A stretch of DNA of 64,000 bases, taken from positions 1 through 64,000 of the forward strand of contig NZ_SOFY01000070.1 in assembly GCF_004402595.1 (NCBI RefSeq), given 5' to 3'. A program made the translations under genes and the position numbers. The notes beneath the pieces were generated by a model that was not told where the DNA came from, made no database searches, and saw only the letters and a program-made list of their open reading frames with translations. This stretch comes from Cryobacterium shii (lineage in GTDB: Bacteria > Actinomycetota > Actinomycetes > Actinomycetales > Microbacteriaceae). Below are positions 44,352 through 56,487 of the stretch, one piece after another (positions within the stretch are counted from its first letter, which is position 1; every line of letters starts with the position of its first letter).

Positions 44352-44905
44352 TCGGCGGCCTCCGGCGCGAGGGTTTCCGACGTCAGGGGCTCCGGTGTCA
44401 GGGGCTCCGGTGTCAGGGGCTCCGGTGTCAGGGACGAGACGGGCAGAGGCACGTCGAGTCGCATTACGATCGCGTCGACGTTGTCTGGCTGGTAGTAGCC
44501 GCGGCGCACTCCGATTTCCTCGAAACCGAGCCGCCGGTACAGCTCCTGGGCGGAGGGGTTGTCGGCGCGCACCTCGAGGAAGACCTCGCGGACGCCCCGC
44601 TTCCGTGCCTCCGCGATCAGGCTGAGCATCAGGGTGCGGCCGAGCCCGTGGCCGCGGGCGTGCTCGGTGACCGCGATGGTCTGGACGTCGCCTTCCCGGG
44701 CGCCGCGAGGGGCCAGCAGGCCGGCGTAGGCCTCGATCCGGTCGGGCGAGTCGGGTGGGAAGGCGACCAGGTAGTAGCAGTTCGGGTCGGCGACGTCGCG
44801 CGCCATCGCCTCGGCGGACCAGGCGTCGGTCGCGAAAATCCGGCTCTCGAGCGCCATGATCGCGTCCACATCGGCGGCGCCGGGCCGGCGCAGCTGCCAG
44901 GTCAT
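44348..44905 (-). CDS. rimI: ribosomal protein S18-alanine N-acetyltransferase-like GNAT protein
   Basis: A 185-residue GNAT acetyltransferase. The acetyl-CoA motif is [24 protein letters not shown], then [31 protein letters not shown] typical of RimI. Family members acetylate the N-terminus of S18 or other proteins. The C-terminus has an extra LTPEP repeat (three units) encoded by three perfect 15-bp direct repeats (44386-44430). One base separates it from tsaB, four bases overlap tsaD. Confidence 0.93.
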   Translation of the reverse strand: MTWQLRRPGAADVDAIMALESRIFATDAWSAEAMARDVADPNCYYLVAFPPDSPDRIEAYAGLLAPRGAREGDVQTIAVTEHARGHGLGRTLMLSLIAEARKRGVREVFLEVRADNPSAQELYRRLGFEEIGVRRGYYQPDNVDAIVMRLDVPLPVSSLTPEPLTPEPLTPEPLTSETLAPEAAE

Positions 44906-44906
44906 C

Positions 44907-45539
44907 TCAGCTCACCCGTTTCGGGCCGTTGGACAAGGTGACGTCGGGAGAGCGCAGGTAGATCGCTTCGTCACCGGCGAACGGATGCCCGTGCGCCCAC
45001 ATCAGTTCGGCCACCAGGCCCAGGTCCGCCGCGGAGACGGTGGCCGCGTCGTGGCGGGGCACCCCGGCGTGGTCCCAGTCGTCCTCCAGCAGCACGGCGG
45101 GTTTGGCCACACCCGGCCCGGCGACGCGGATCGGCAGGCCCGCGGCATCCGCCCCGCTGTACACCGACCAGTTGACCTCGCGGCGGCGCGCATCCGTGAC
45201 GACGACGAGCCCGCCGATATGGCCGTCGCGGTACCGACCGAAGGCGACGGCGTCGTGGCTGACGACGGGTACGAACGGCACCCCCGCCCCCAGGGCGAAT
45301 ACGCGGGCGGCGGCGATGCCGACGCGCAGCCCGGTAAACGGGCCCGGGCCCATTCCGCCGACCACTCCGGAGAGGGCGGCGACCGGCAGATCGGCCTCGG
45401 ACAGGCAGGCGGCGATGAGCCGGCCGATCACCTCGGCGTGGCGCATGGTGTCGCCGGTTTCGTGGTGGGCGATGACGCCGCGGTCGAGGTCGACGAGGGC
45501 GACGCTCGTGCCGGCGGAGGTATCGATGGCGAGAAGCAC
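44907..45539 (-). CDS. tsaB: tRNA threonylcarbamoyladenosine biosynthesis protein TsaB
   Basis: Partner and scaffold of TsaD, 210 residues, ASKHA fold without the metal site. LLAIDTSAGTSVALVD at the N-terminus, then GVVGGMGPGPFTGLRVGIAAARVFA, the TsaB signature. GTG at 45539 begins at the fold, but its only purine-rich tract (GGGGAG) touches the start codon, so initiation may be weak or depend on upstream translation. The 144-bp gap to tsaE holds a 77-bp palindromic repeat, an unusual break in this operon. Confidence 0.95.
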   Translation of the reverse strand: MLLAIDTSAGTSVALVDLDRGVIAHHETGDTMRHAEVIGRLIAACLSEADLPVAALSGVVGGMGPGPFTGLRVGIAAARVFALGAGVPFVPVVSHDAVAFGRYRDGHIGGLVVVTDARRREVNWSVYSGADAAGLPIRVAGPGVAKPAVLLEDDWDHAGVPRHDAATVSAADLGLVAELMWAHGHPFAGDEAIYLRSPDVTLSNGPKRVS

Positions 45540-45641
45540 CTCCCCAGCCTATTCGCTGCGCCTCCCCGCCATCTCACCGCCCGCCCCCGCGCCCGCCCTG
45601 CCCTGCTCTGCCTGCCCTGCCTGCTCACGCCCGCCCGAGCG

Positions 45642-45718
45642 AATTCGACGGAGATTTTGGGGTTTTGGGCCGAGTTGTGCCGCTTAGAGGCTTTTTAGAG
45701 CAGAATCTCCGTCGAATT
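45642..45718. repeat. 77-bp palindromic repeat, copy 4, entering the tsaE 3' end
   Basis: Arms AATTCGACGGAGATTTTGG and (A)GCAGAATCTCCGTCGAATT; inverted relative to copies 3 and 5, judging by TCTAAAAA and GGCCC order. The tsaE reading frame enters the element: its last 11 residues ([11 protein letters not shown]) and the stop at 45684-45686 are repeat sequence. Confidence 0.93.
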
Positions 45719-46208
45719 CGTTGGGAGCCCAGCGGGGGCCGTGGGGCGTGAGGGTGACCGTGCGGGGCTCGTCGAGGTCGAGCACCTCGGCGGGGTCGCC
45801 GGTGACGGATGCCGGGGCCTGCGAGGCGCCGACCGGCCGTTCGATCTCGATGTCCAGCCAGGACTCGGTGATGCCGTCGAGCATGCCGCGGCCCCACTCG
45901 ACCACCACGATGGAATGCGCGAAGTCGATGTCGAGGTCGTCGAGTTCGACGGCGCTGGACAGCCGGTAGGCGTCGACGTGCACCAACGGCGGCCCGCCGA
46001 CCGTGCTCGGATGGGTGCGGGCCAGCACGAAGGTGGGGCTGGTGACCGAGCCGCGCACGTGCAGTCCCTCGCCGAGGCCGCGGGTGAACGTGGTCTTGCC
46101 TGCCCCGAGCGGCCCGGTCAGCACGACCAGGTCGCCGGCGCGGAGCAGCGCGGCGACCTCGGCACCGAAATCGTGCATGCTGTCGGCGTCCGGGATTGTT
46201 CTGCGCAT
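45684..46208 (-). CDS. tsaE: tRNA threonylcarbamoyladenosine biosynthesis ATPase TsaE
   Basis: ATPase that drives the TsaBD complex, 174 residues. Walker [14 protein letters not shown] (about residues 32-44), [32 protein letters not shown] and [10 protein letters not shown] match TsaE. The C-terminal 40 residues after [11 protein letters not shown] are longer than the usual 150-residue proteins, and the last 11 come from a 77-bp repeat. ATG at 46208; alr lies 10 bases upstream. Confidence 0.94.
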   Translation of the reverse strand: MRRTIPDADSMHDFGAEVAALLRAGDLVVLTGPLGAGKTTFTRGLGEGLHVRGSVTSPTFVLARTHPSTVGGPPLVHVDAYRLSSAVELDDLDIDFAHSIVVVEWGRGMLDGITESWLDIEIERPVGASQAPASVTGDPAEVLDLDEPRTVTLTPHGPRWAPNEFDGDSALKSL

Positions 46209-46218
46209 GTCGGGACCC

Positions 46219-47418
46219 TCAGCGTGCGGTACGGTCGGCGGCGCGCGGCGTGGCGGCCGGCGGCGTGGCGGGCTGCGTGGAGGCCGGCGGCGTGTCAGCC
46301 GGGTCCGGGTTCAGGTAGGTGCGCGGCACGCGATGCCCGATCCGGGTGACGATCTCGTAGTTGATCGTGCCGGCGGCCTCGGCCCACTCGGTGGCGCCGG
46401 GAACGCCCGCCTCGGGGTCGCCGAACAGCACCACCGGGTCGCCGACTTCCACGGCCTCGTCGCCGACGCTGACAACGAACTGGTCCATCGCGATGCGCCC
46501 GACGATGGGATGCGTGGCGGCGCCGACGGTGACGCGCGCAGTGCCGGAGGCTTGCCGCGGCACCCCGTCCGCGTAACCGAGCGGCACGAGGGCCAGGAAA
46601 CCGTCGACGGGCGCGCGCCAGAGGTAGTCGTAGGAGACTCCGGCGCCGGCGGCGACCCGGCGCACGGCGGCGACCCGCCCGCGCAGCGTCATCGCCGGGG
46701 TGAGCCCCAGGTCGCGCGGCGTCTGGTCGTCGAACGGGGACAGCCCGTACATTCCGATGCCCACGCGCACCATCGTGTACCGCGCCGCCGGCACCCGCAG
46801 GGCCGCGGCCGTGGAGGCCAGGTGGATCAGGGTAGGGGTCAGTCCGGCCGCAGCGGCCAGGCTGAGTCCACGTTCGAAGCGCTCGATCGCCTCGGCGTCG
46901 TCGGCGGCGGACGCGTTCGAGAGGTGACTGAAGATGCCGGTGACGGTGAGCAGGCCGGCCCGCTCGAACTCGGCGGCGAGAGCGAAGACCTCGGCCCAGT
47001 CCGGCTCGTGCACGCCGTTTCGGTTGAGGCCGGTTTCCAGTTTGATCTGCACTCCGGCGACGACGCTGAGGGCCGCCGCGGCATCCGTGATCTGTCGCAG
47101 TTGCCGCGCCGAGGACACCCCGAGGTCGACATTCCGCGCGAGGGCGGCGCCGAAGTCGGCATCCGGATCGTGCAGCCAGGCCAGCAGGGGCGCGTCGATG
47201 CCCGCGGCACGCAGCTCGAGGGCCTCGTCGATGTCCGCGACCCCGAGCCAGTCGGCTCCGGCGGCGAGGGCGGTGCGGGCCACCGGCACGGCCCCGTGGC
47301 CGTAGGCGTTCGCCTTGACGACCGCCATCAGGTGGGGGGTGCCGATTACGCTCTTGAGGTGCGCGACGTTGGCGAAGACCGCGCCGAGGTCGATGACCGC
47401 TTCCCGGAAGCCGCTCAT
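46219..47418 (-). CDS. alr: alanine racemase
   Basis: PLP-dependent L/D-alanine interconversion for peptidoglycan. The 399-residue product has the PLP lysine in [15 protein letters not shown] (about residue 34), [16 protein letters not shown], the fold-type III barrel and the C-terminal beta domain with the catalytic Tyr in [10 protein letters not shown] and [10 protein letters not shown]. The final 25 residues are a Pro/Ala/Thr tail ([15 protein letters not shown]) absent from most Alr. ATG overlaps the acpS stop by four bases. Confidence 0.97.
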   Translation of the reverse strand: MSGFREAVIDLGAVFANVAHLKSVIGTPHLMAVVKANAYGHGAVPVARTALAAGADWLGVADIDEALELRAAGIDAPLLAWLHDPDADFGAALARNVDLGVSSARQLRQITDAAAALSVVAGVQIKLETGLNRNGVHEPDWAEVFALAAEFERAGLLTVTGIFSHLSNASAADDAEAIERFERGLSLAAAAGLTPTLIHLASTAAALRVPAARYTMVRVGIGMYGLSPFDDQTPRDLGLTPAMTLRGRVAAVRRVAAGAGVSYDYLWRAPVDGFLALVPLGYADGVPRQASGTARVTVGAATHPIVGRIAMDQFVVSVGDEAVEVGDPVVLFGDPEAGVPGATEWAEAAGTINYEIVTRIGHRVPRTYLNPDPADTPPASTQPATPPAATPRAADRTAR

Positions 47419-47771
47419 GCGTCACCCTCGATGACCACGAACGCGCAGGCCACCCCGGCGTCGTGGGTCATGGTGAGGTGCACGGATGTCACGCCGCGCG
47501 CCGTCACCGCGGCCTGGGCGGCGCCGTGCAGCGCGAAAGCGGGGTTGCCGTGGGTGTCGGTGATGACGCCCATCTCCTGCCAGCTGACACCGGTGCTGTC
47601 GCCGAGGGCCTTGATCAGGGCCTCCTTGGCCGCGAACCGCGCGGCGAGGGAGTGCACCGGGAGGGCGCGTTCGGCTTCGGTGAAGAGCCGGGGTATCAGC
47701 CCGGGGGTGCGCAGGACCTGCCGTTCGAAGCGTGCGAGGTCAACGATGTCGACCCCGATTCCCCGGATCAT
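47415..47771 (-). CDS. acpS: holo-[acyl-carrier-protein] synthase
   Basis: Transfers 4'-phosphopantetheine to ACP. The 118-residue product has the AcpS motifs [14 protein letters not shown] (metal-binding Asp) and [16 protein letters not shown] (KEA), and ends [19 protein letters not shown] at 47771 has GGAGAGGGG upstream. It follows glmS by 97 bp and overlaps alr by four. Confidence 0.96.
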   Translation of the reverse strand: MIRGIGVDIVDLARFERQVLRTPGLIPRLFTEAERALPVHSLAARFAAKEALIKALGDSTGVSWQEMGVITDTHGNPAFALHGAAQAAVTARGVTSVHLTMTHDAGVACAFVVIEGDA

Positions 47772-47868
47772 GCGGCTCCCCTCTCCACCGGCGGCTGCGG
47801 CCCTGCCGGTGCCCACCCTGCGGTGGCGGCTGTCCTTCTGCGGTGGCGGCTCTAATTCGACGCGGCTG

Positions 47869-49719
<1,851 letters not shown>

Positions 49720-49752
49720 GACTGCGATATTAGTCCGAGTAAGCTGTGTGGA
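49720..49752. promoter_or_regulatory. 33-bp divergent promoter between glmS and coaA
   Basis: TAATAT on the minus strand (49727-49732) ends seven bases before the glmS ATG; TAAGCT on the plus strand (49740-49745) ends seven bases before the coaA ATG. Both spacings put the transcription start at or next to the ATG, so both mRNAs would be leaderless. Neither gene has a Shine-Dalgarno sequence. Confidence 0.6.
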
Positions 49753-50709
49753 ATGTCCGATGCGGTTGCGAGTCCCTGGAACAACGACCACAGCACCCCC
49801 TTCGTGGAACTGTCCCGGGCCGATTGGGCCGCTCTCGCCCCGACCACCCGGCTTCCCCTCCGGGAAACGGAAATCGTGCAGTTGCGGGGCCTGGGTGAGC
49901 CGCTGGACCTCGGCGAGGTCACGGATGTCTACCTTCCGCTCAGCCGGCTGCTGAACCTGTACGCGGCCGGTGCCCGCCAGCTGCACCGGGCCACGAGCGA
50001 TTTCCTGGGCGAACGCGCCCAGCGCACGCCGTTCGTCATCGGCGTGGCCGGTTCGGTCGCGGTCGGCAAGTCCACCATCGCGCGACTGCTGCGGGAGCTC
50101 CTGGCCCGCTGGGAGGACACCCCCCGCGTCGAACTGGTGACCACCGACGGGTTCCTGCTGCCCAACGCGGAACTCACCCGGCGCGGTCTGATGGATCGGA
50201 AGGGCTTCCCGGAGTCCTACGACCGGCGGGCCCTGCTGCGGTTCGTGGCCGCGGTCAAGAGCGGCGCGGCCGAAGTGCGGTCGCCCTTCTATTCGCACCT
50301 GAGCTACGACATCGTGCCGGACGCCCAGATCGTGGTGCGTCAGCCCGACATCCTCATCGTCGAGGGTCTGAACGTGCTGCAGCCCCCCGGGCCCGGCCAC
50401 GGGCTGGCCGTCAGCGACCTGTTCGACTTCACTCTCTACGTCGACGCCCGCACCCAGGACATCGCAAGGTGGTACGAAGATCGGTTCCTGAAGTTGCAGC
50501 GGGGCGCATTCAGCAACCCCAAGTCGTACTTCCACCGCTACGCGTCCATGACCGAGTCCGAGGCCCGGAGCCGGTCACGGGAAATCTGGACCGAGATCAA
50601 CGAGCCCAACCTGGTGCGCAACATCCGACCAACCCGGTCACGCGCGACCCTGGTGCTGCGCAAGGACTCCAACCACGCCGTGTCCAAGGTGCTGCTGCGC
50701 AAGGTGTGA
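49753..50709 (+). CDS. coaA: type I pantothenate kinase
   Basis: First step of coenzyme A synthesis. The 318-residue product has the P-loop [17 protein letters not shown] (about residues 96-112), [31 protein letters not shown] and [12 protein letters not shown], all typical of CoaA. ATG at 49753 gives the family length; the open frame continues upstream antisense to glmS without homology. Leaderless start is likely. Convergent with glmM. Confidence 0.97.
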   Translation: MSDAVASPWNNDHSTPFVELSRADWAALAPTTRLPLRETEIVQLRGLGEPLDLGEVTDVYLPLSRLLNLYAAGARQLHRATSDFLGERAQRTPFVIGVAGSVAVGKSTIARLLRELLARWEDTPRVELVTTDGFLLPNAELTRRGLMDRKGFPESYDRRALLRFVAAVKSGAAEVRSPFYSHLSYDIVPDAQIVVRQPDILIVEGLNVLQPPGPGHGLAVSDLFDFTLYVDARTQDIARWYEDRFLKLQRGAFSNPKSYFHRYASMTESEARSRSREIWTEINEPNLVRNIRPTRSRATLVLRKDSNHAVSKVLLRKV

Positions 50710-50724
50710 CACCGGCGCCAAAGT

Positions 50725-50778
50725 GCCCGTTCCGGTCGAGAGTGACCGGTGTGCCGGGCACTCTCGACCGGAACGGGC
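50725..50778. repeat. CGGTCGAGAGTG palindromic repeat, copy 2, as a likely terminator
   Basis: Perfect 20-bp arms GCCCGTTCCGGTCGAGAGTG and its complement around 14 bases, 15 bases past the coaA stop and between the convergent ends of coaA and glmM. The core and loop lengths equal those of the copy at 21277. Confidence 0.93.
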
Positions 50779-50863
50779 ACACTCGGGCAGCGGAACGGGC
50801 GCGGCGGGGCCAGGTGGACCGCCCGCCGGCGGGGGCCGGGTGGCTGAGGCCGGGCGCGTGGGG

Positions 50864-52240
50864 CTAGATGGCCGTCGGGGCCAGCGCGAGCTGTTCCCGC
50901 ACGATGTCTGCCAGCTGGTGCGCCAGACGGTCGGCGGTGGCCTGGTCGGCCGCTTCGACCATGACCCGCACCATGGGCTCGGTGCCCGACGGGCGCAGCA
51001 GCACGCGGCCGGTGTCGCCCAGCTCTGCTTCCGCGACGCGCACGGCCTCGGCGATGACCTCGTCCGATTTCAGGGCGTGGTGGTCGACGCCCCGAACGTT
51101 GACCAGGATCTGCGGGAACACGGTCATCACGGCGGCGAGTTCGGCGAGGGTCTTGCCGGTGCGGGCCATCTCGGCGACGAGGTGCAGGCCGGTCAGGATG
51201 CCGTCGCCAGTGGTCGCATATTTCGTCATGATCACATGGCCGGACTGTTCCCCGCCGAGCGAGAGCCCGTTGGCGTTGAGTTCCTCGAGCACGTAGCGGT
51301 CGCCCACCTTGGTCTCGATCATGCGGATGTCGTTGGCGGCCATCGCCTTGCGCAGCCCGAGGTTGCTCATCACGGTGGCGACGAGGGTTCGGTCTTTCAA
51401 CACGCCGCGCTCGGCCATGGACACCGCGAGGATCGCCATGATCTGGTCACCGTCGATAACGTTGCCGTCCCGGTCGACGGCAAGGCAGCGGTCAGCATCT
51501 CCGTCGTGCGCGATTCCGACGTCGGCCCCGGCCTCGAGCACGGCCCGGGCGAGGTTGTCGAGGTGGGTGGACCCGACCCCGTCGTTGATGTTGATGCCGT
51601 CGGGGTCGGCCCCGATGACGGTCAGTGTGGCACCGGCATCCGTGAAGACCTGCGGGGATACGCCGGCGGCGGCGCCATGCGCGCAGTCGAGCACGACGTG
51701 GATGCCGTCGAGGCGGTTGGGCAGGGTGCCGAGCAGGTGCACGACATAGCGGTCCTCGGCGTCGGCGAACCGGCGGATGCGACCGACGTCGCCGCCGATG
51801 GGCATCAGCACGTCCATCGTGAGGTGCTCTTCGATGCGGTTCTCGACGTCGTCGGGAAGTTTGGTGCCGCCGAAGGCGAACAGCTTGATGCCGTTGTCCG
51901 GGGCGGGGTTGTGCGAGGCGGAAATCATCACGCCGAAGTCGGCGCCGATGTCGGCGATCAGGAACGCGGTGGCGGGGGTGGGGATGACGCCGGCGTCGAG
52001 GACATCGACACCCGAGCTGGCCAGCCCGGCCGCGACCGCTGCAGAAATGAATTCACCGGAGATCCGGGGATCCCGGGCGAGCACCGCAACGGGTCTGCGA
52101 CCCTCTGCCAGGCGCAACTCCGCGCGGCGGCCCTGAGTGAGGACCGCCGCGCTGGCCTGGGCGAGGCCCAGGGCCAGGCCAGCCGTGAGATCACGGTTGG
52201 CCAGACCCCGGACGCCGTCCGTGCCGAATAGTCGAGGCAT
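50864..52240 (-). CDS. glmM: phosphoglucosamine mutase
   Basis: Converts glucosamine-6-P to glucosamine-1-P, following GlmS. The 458-residue product begins [13 protein letters not shown], has the phosphoserine loop [17 protein letters not shown] (about residue 100), the metal motif [16 protein letters not shown] and the phosphate-binding [12 protein letters not shown] near the end. ATG at 52240, 22 bp after rpsI. Confidence 0.98.
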   Translation of the reverse strand: MPRLFGTDGVRGLANRDLTAGLALGLAQASAAVLTQGRRAELRLAEGRRPVAVLARDPRISGEFISAAVAAGLASSGVDVLDAGVIPTPATAFLIADIGADFGVMISASHNPAPDNGIKLFAFGGTKLPDDVENRIEEHLTMDVLMPIGGDVGRIRRFADAEDRYVVHLLGTLPNRLDGIHVVLDCAHGAAAGVSPQVFTDAGATLTVIGADPDGININDGVGSTHLDNLARAVLEAGADVGIAHDGDADRCLAVDRDGNVIDGDQIMAILAVSMAERGVLKDRTLVATVMSNLGLRKAMAANDIRMIETKVGDRYVLEELNANGLSLGGEQSGHVIMTKYATTGDGILTGLHLVAEMARTGKTLAELAAVMTVFPQILVNVRGVDHHALKSDEVIAEAVRVAEAELGDTGRVLLRPSGTEPMVRVMVEAADQATADRLAHQLADIVREQLALAPTAI

Positions 52241-52262
52241 TGTTACAGTGCTTCCCGACTTG

Positions 52263-52748
52263 TTAGCGCTTGGAGAACTGAGGAGCCTTACGGGCCTTCT
52301 TGAGTCCGGCCTTCTTGCGCTCCTTGACGCGAGCGTCGCGGTTGAGGAAGCCGTTCTTCTTCAGGATGGCGCGGTTGTTCTCTTCGTCGATCTGGTTCAG
52401 CGAACGTGCGATGCCGAGACGCAGGGCGCCGGCCTGGCCGGAGGGGCCACCGCCGGTGATGCGTGCGATGACGTCGTAGCTGCCGATGAGGTCGAGCACC
52501 TTGAACGGGTCGTTGATGAGCTGCTGGTGCAGCTTGTTCGGGAAGTAGTCCCCGAATTCGCGGCCGTTCACCGTGATGGTGCCGGAGCCGGGGACGATGC
52601 GCACGCGGGCGATGGCCTGCTTGCGACGGCCGACGGCTGCGCCGGGAACGTTGAGGATGGCGCGGGGCGCCTTGGTTACGGTCTCGGCCGGGGTCTCGGT
52701 CGAGTAGCTCTCCGGAGCCTGGTCAATCTGATCTGCGATTTTCGCCAC
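52263..52748 (-). CDS. rpsI: 30S ribosomal protein S9
   Basis: 161 residues. The N-terminal 30 residues are an actinobacterial extension; the S9 body runs from [17 protein letters not shown] to the basic C-terminal tail ending RKAPQFSKR, which reaches the P-site tRNA. It follows rplM by 49 bp, the universal L13-S9 pair. Confidence 0.97.
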   Translation of the reverse strand: MAKIADQIDQAPESYSTETPAETVTKAPRAILNVPGAAVGRRKQAIARVRIVPGSGTITVNGREFGDYFPNKLHQQLINDPFKVLDLIGSYDVIARITGGGPSGQAGALRLGIARSLNQIDEENNRAILKKNGFLNRDARVKERKKAGLKKARKAPQFSKR

Positions 52749-52797
52749 GATGGTGTGAATCCTTTTTTCTTAGAATCGAAAAGTCTGGAGGCCGGCG

Positions 52798-53244
52798 CTA
52801 CTGAGCGACCTGGGCGAGGGTGTACGGCTTCGGCTGCTGCGCGGCGTGCGGGTGCTCGGGGCCGGCGTAGACCTTGAGCTTGGCCAGCTGGGCGCGACCG
52901 AGGGTGTTCTTCGGAAGCATGCCGCGGATGGCCTTCTCGACCGCACGGGTCGGGTGCTTTTCGAGCATCTCCGAATAGTTGGTGGCCGTGAGGCCGCCCG
53001 GGTAACCGGAGTGGCGGTACGCCATCTTCAGGTCGAGCTTCTTGCCGGTGAGGGCAATCTTCTCGGCGTTGATGATGATGACGAAATCTCCCATGTCCAT
53101 GTGGGGAGAGAACGTTGCCTTGTGCTTCCCGCGAAGGAGAATGGCGGCGTGGCTGGCAAGACGACCGAGCACGATGTCTGTGGCGTCGATGACGACCCAG
53201 TCGTGCTGGACTTCGCTTGCTTTGGGGGTATAAGTGCGCGTCAC
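52798..53244 (-). CDS. rplM: 50S ribosomal protein L13
   Basis: 148 residues: [67 protein letters not shown] and [18 protein letters not shown] are the standard L13 blocks. A GTG start at 53244 gives the family N-terminus. First gene of rplM-rpsI-glmM; the 196-bp leader up to truA includes a hairpin (GTGTTCCC / GGGGAACAC, 53308-53329). Confidence 0.97.
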   Translation of the reverse strand: MTRTYTPKASEVQHDWVVIDATDIVLGRLASHAAILLRGKHKATFSPHMDMGDFVIIINAEKIALTGKKLDLKMAYRHSGYPGGLTATNYSEMLEKHPTRAVEKAIRGMLPKNTLGRAQLAKLKVYAGPEHPHAAQQPKPYTLAQVAQ

Positions 53245-53440
53245 TATTGTGCTGCTTTCTTGTTTCGAACGGAGGTGTTCGTGAATCCCGCTCCGGGTGT
53301 GTTCCCAGAGGGGGAACACGATCGATGGAGGGCTCACGTTCGTGTGCCTGGCTGCAACGCACAGACACCAGAGGTCAACGCTACCGCCGTGGGCGCCCGA
53401 GCGCAATTCCGGGCGTGAAGCCGACGGATGCGGAGGCGAG

Positions 53441-54358
53441 CTACTCCGTGTCGTCGATGAGTTCGCGCCGGGCCCGGGTCTCCAGCGCACGCAGCGCCAG
53501 CAACTCGTCGGCCGGGTAGCCGACCTTCAGCAGCGTGAGCCCCTGGGCGGGCATGACCTTGAATTCGCTGGTACGGGCCCGTTCGATCCGGAGGTCGACC
53601 AGGCGGTCCCCGGACAGGCGCCCCTCCCCCACGGCCACGCACGCGCCGACGAGGGCGCGAACCATGCTGTGGCAGAACGCGTCGGCCTGCACCGAGGCGA
53701 CGAGAACGCCATCGGGGTCGCGCCGCCAGCTGAACTCCTGCAGCGTGCGGATCGTCGTCGCGCCGGGGCGCGGCTTGCAGTAGGTGGCGAAGTCGTGCAG
53801 GCCGATCAGCGTGGCGGCGGCCGCGTGCATGGCGTCCCCGTCGAGGCGGAAGCCGTGCCAGGTGGTGCGGAACCGCTGCAGCGGGTCGTGCCCGGCGACC
53901 GAGTCCGCGATCCGGTATTCGTACCGGCGGTAGAGCGCCGAGAAGCGGGCGTCGAACCCGGCCGGGGCGATGATGCTCGATTTCAGCACGATCTCGGGCT
54001 GGGTGACCAGGATTCCGCTGAGCCGCCGCTGCACCATGACCGCCAGCGGCGTCGGCGGGCGGCCCTTGCCGCGGGTGATCCGCACGAGGCCGTCGGCCTG
54101 GTCGGGGTTCAGATCGAAGTGGGCGACCTGTCCCAGGGCGTGCACGCCGGCATCCGTTCGCCCGGCCACGGTCAGTACCGGGGTCGGCGGGTGGCTGTGC
54201 AGGATGCCCGCCAGTCCGGCCTCGATCTGCCCCTGGACCGTGCGGAGGCCAGGCTGGGTGGCCCAGCCGGACATCCCGGTGCCGTCGTAGGCGATATCCA
54301 GCCTGATCCGGGTGGTGCCTCGGCGTTGGGTCTCGTCAGGCGCCGGGGGAAGAATCAC
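53441..54358 (-). CDS. truA: tRNA pseudouridine(38-40) synthase TruA
   Basis: Isomerises uridines 38-40 in the anticodon arm. The 305-residue product has [25 protein letters not shown], the catalytic Asp in [25 protein letters not shown] and [23 protein letters not shown]. Slightly longer than the usual 250-270 through an N-terminal 16 residues and inserts. GTG at 54358 with a poor ribosome site. Between rplQ and rplM only the divergent acyltransferase intervenes. Confidence 0.96.
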   Translation of the reverse strand: MILPPAPDETQRRGTTRIRLDIAYDGTGMSGWATQPGLRTVQGQIEAGLAGILHSHPPTPVLTVAGRTDAGVHALGQVAHFDLNPDQADGLVRITRGKGRPPTPLAVMVQRRLSGILVTQPEIVLKSSIIAPAGFDARFSALYRRYEYRIADSVAGHDPLQRFRTTWHGFRLDGDAMHAAAATLIGLHDFATYCKPRPGATTIRTLQEFSWRRDPDGVLVASVQADAFCHSMVRALVGACVAVGEGRLSGDRLVDLRIERARTSEFKVMPAQGLTLLKVGYPADELLALRALETRARRELIDDTE

Positions 54359-54420
54359 GCAGGTAAGTGTACGGGCCGCCCCGGGTTATCGTTGAACCCG
54401 GATAGTTCTCCGAAGCCGTT

Positions 54421-56382
54421 ATGAAACCCAGCAAACCCCAGCCCTCACCTGCCCGCCGCCCGCAAACCGTGAGCGATTCTGCGCGGCGCCTGGCCGGACT
54501 CGACGGCCTGCGCGGCATCGCCGTGGCCCTGGTCGTGGTCTTCCATTTCTTCCCCGCGGTGCTGCCCGGCGGCTTCGTCGGGGTCGACGTCTTCTTCGTG
54601 ATCAGCGGTTTCCTGATCACGGGCCTGCTCGTCGTCGCGCACGAGCGAACCGGCCGGGTCTCGCTCGGCCGATTCTGGCAGCGCCGGGCCCGCCGACTGC
54701 TCCCCCCGCTGATTCCCCTGGTCCTCGCCTGTGCCACGGCGGCCTGGGCCATCGGCGGGGACGTCCTGGTCGGCATCGGCTGGCAGGTGCTCGGCGCAGC
54801 GACGTTCGGCTACAACTGGGTGTCGATCGCGGCGTCGGGCAGCTATTTCGCAACCGACCAGCCCGAACTGTTCCGCAACCTCTGGTCGCTGGCGGTCGAG
54901 GAACAGTTCTACCTGGTCTGGCCGTTCGCTCTGCTCGGCCTGTTGCTGATTCGCAGCCCCGCCGTGCGCCTCGGCCTGGTCGGCGGCCTCGCCCTGGCGT
55001 CGGCGCTGTGGATGGGGCTGCTGCACCAGCCCGGAACCGACCCCACCCGCGTGTACTACGGTTCGGACACGCACAGTTTCGGCCTCTTCATCGGCGCCGC
55101 GCTGGCCCTGGCTCTGCACCGCAGCGGCGCTTCCCCCCTCGCCCCGCGGGTGCGGGCCGTACTGGGCGGGGCCCGGCCCTGGCTCGGCCTGGCGGCGCTC
55201 GCGGGCCTCCTCGGCACCGCGGCCTGGCTGCCGGACACCGACGCCGTCACGTACCGCGGCGGGCTGCTTCTGGTGAGCCTGCTGTCCGCGGTCACGATCT
55301 GGGCCGCGGTGCGCGGCGGACGCTTCGGCCCGCTGCTGGACACCCCGGTACTGCGGTTCCTCGGGGAACGCTCCTACGGCATCTACCTCTGGCACTGGCC
55401 CGTCCTCGTGCTGACCCTGGCGGCCTGGCCCGCGGCCACGAGATCACCGGCCGGGATGCCGGCAGCCGGGTTGCTGGCAGCCGCGCTGACGCTGCTGGCC
55501 GCCGTCGGGTCATACCGCTGGCTCGAACTGCCCGCCCGCCGGCTGGGGGTGCGCGGCGGCATCCGTCGGCTGGCTGCGCTCCGGACGGGTCCCCCGCGGC
55601 GGCGCGCCCTGCTCGGGCTGACCCTGGTGACCGGACTGGTGCTGGTGGCGGGCACGATGTCGGCGCTGATCACGGCGCCCAGTCAGACCAGCGCCCAGAC
55701 AGAGATCGAACGCGGCCAGCAGGCGCTGGCCGCCGCCACCCGAGCGGCCGCCAGAGCCGAGGCCCGCGCCTCCCGGTCGGCCGCGATCACCGCCGCACTA
55801 GCTCCGGTCGGCAGCCGGATCACCGCGGTGGGCGACTCGGTCATGCTCGCCTCCGCCCCCGAGCTGCAGGCCGGCTTCCCCGGCATCGCAATCGACGCCG
55901 CGGTCTCGCGCGGCATGCGCGCTGCGCCGGAGCTACTCGCCGACCAGGCCCGCGCCGGCACTCTCCGGCGGGTGGTCGTGGTCGGACTCGGCACCAACGG
56001 CCCGATCGACCGGGACGACCTGGCCGACATCCGCGCCGTGATCGGGCCCGGTCGCACGCTGATCCTGGTCAACGCCTACGCCGAACGCGCCTGGACCGAG
56101 GGCGTCAATGCCGCCCTGGCGGACTTCTCCACGCGTTACCGGCAGGTCGAACTCGCCGACTGGCACGACGCGATCGCACCGCACCTCGACGTGCTGGCGG
56201 AAGACAACGTCCACCCGGGACCGACCGGCGGCAGAATCTACACGGAAGCGATCCGGGCTGCGCTGGACCGGCTCGGACGAGTGCCACCGCCACGGCGAAC
56301 GGATGCCTTCCTGCGGCCCACCCCGACGGGTCCCGACGCGCCTCCGCTACCCCCGCTGCTGCCGGAGGCGACCGCTCACTGA
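54421..56382 (+). CDS. OatA-like acyltransferase-3 / SGNH membrane protein
   Basis: A 653-residue protein with an acyltransferase-3 membrane domain (LAGLDGLRGIAVALVVVFHFFP near residue 29, with the catalytic His; GFVGVDVFFVISGFLIT; FRNLWSLAVEEQFYLVWPF; GERSYGIYLWHWPVLV) and an extracytoplasmic SGNH domain (about residues 470-620) with GDSVMLA and DNVHPGPTGG, holding the catalytic Ser, Asp and His. This layout O-acetylates cell-wall or surface glycans. ATG at 54421 without a clear ribosome site. It is the only plus-strand gene in this part of the ribosomal cluster. Confidence 0.93.
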   Translation: MKPSKPQPSPARRPQTVSDSARRLAGLDGLRGIAVALVVVFHFFPAVLPGGFVGVDVFFVISGFLITGLLVVAHERTGRVSLGRFWQRRARRLLPPLIPLVLACATAAWAIGGDVLVGIGWQVLGAATFGYNWVSIAASGSYFATDQPELFRNLWSLAVEEQFYLVWPFALLGLLLIRSPAVRLGLVGGLALASALWMGLLHQPGTDPTRVYYGSDTHSFGLFIGAALALALHRSGASPLAPRVRAVLGGARPWLGLAALAGLLGTAAWLPDTDAVTYRGGLLLVSLLSAVTIWAAVRGGRFGPLLDTPVLRFLGERSYGIYLWHWPVLVLTLAAWPAATRSPAGMPAAGLLAAALTLLAAVGSYRWLELPARRLGVRGGIRRLAALRTGPPRRRALLGLTLVTGLVLVAGTMSALITAPSQTSAQTEIERGQQALAAATRAAARAEARASRSAAITAALAPVGSRITAVGDSVMLASAPELQAGFPGIAIDAAVSRGMRAAPELLADQARAGTLRRVVVVGLGTNGPIDRDDLADIRAVIGPGRTLILVNAYAERAWTEGVNAALADFSTRYRQVELADWHDAIAPHLDVLAEDNVHPGPTGGRIYTEAIRAALDRLGRVPPPRRTDAFLRPTPTGPDAPPLPPLLPEATAH

Positions 56383-56439
56383 AGCTCGTAGGCGAAGGGG
56401 AGCCGCCTAAATGTCCAGCACAGGGTGGCCGGGTGCGCA

Positions 56440-56473
56440 AAAAAGGGGCCCGACCGAAGTCGAACCCCTTTTT
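56440..56473. terminator. bidirectional terminator between rplQ and the acyltransferase gene
   Basis: AAAAAGGGG / CCCCTTTTT with an inner CGAC-CGAA-GTCG, ending in a T-run on either strand; 14 bases past the rplQ stop. Confidence 0.92.
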
Positions 56474-56487
56474 ACGGTGAAACGTGA

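Noticed and set aside
49720-49752. glmS ribozyme or riboswitch
   Set aside because: Only 33 bp lie between glmS and coaA and the transcript looks leaderless.
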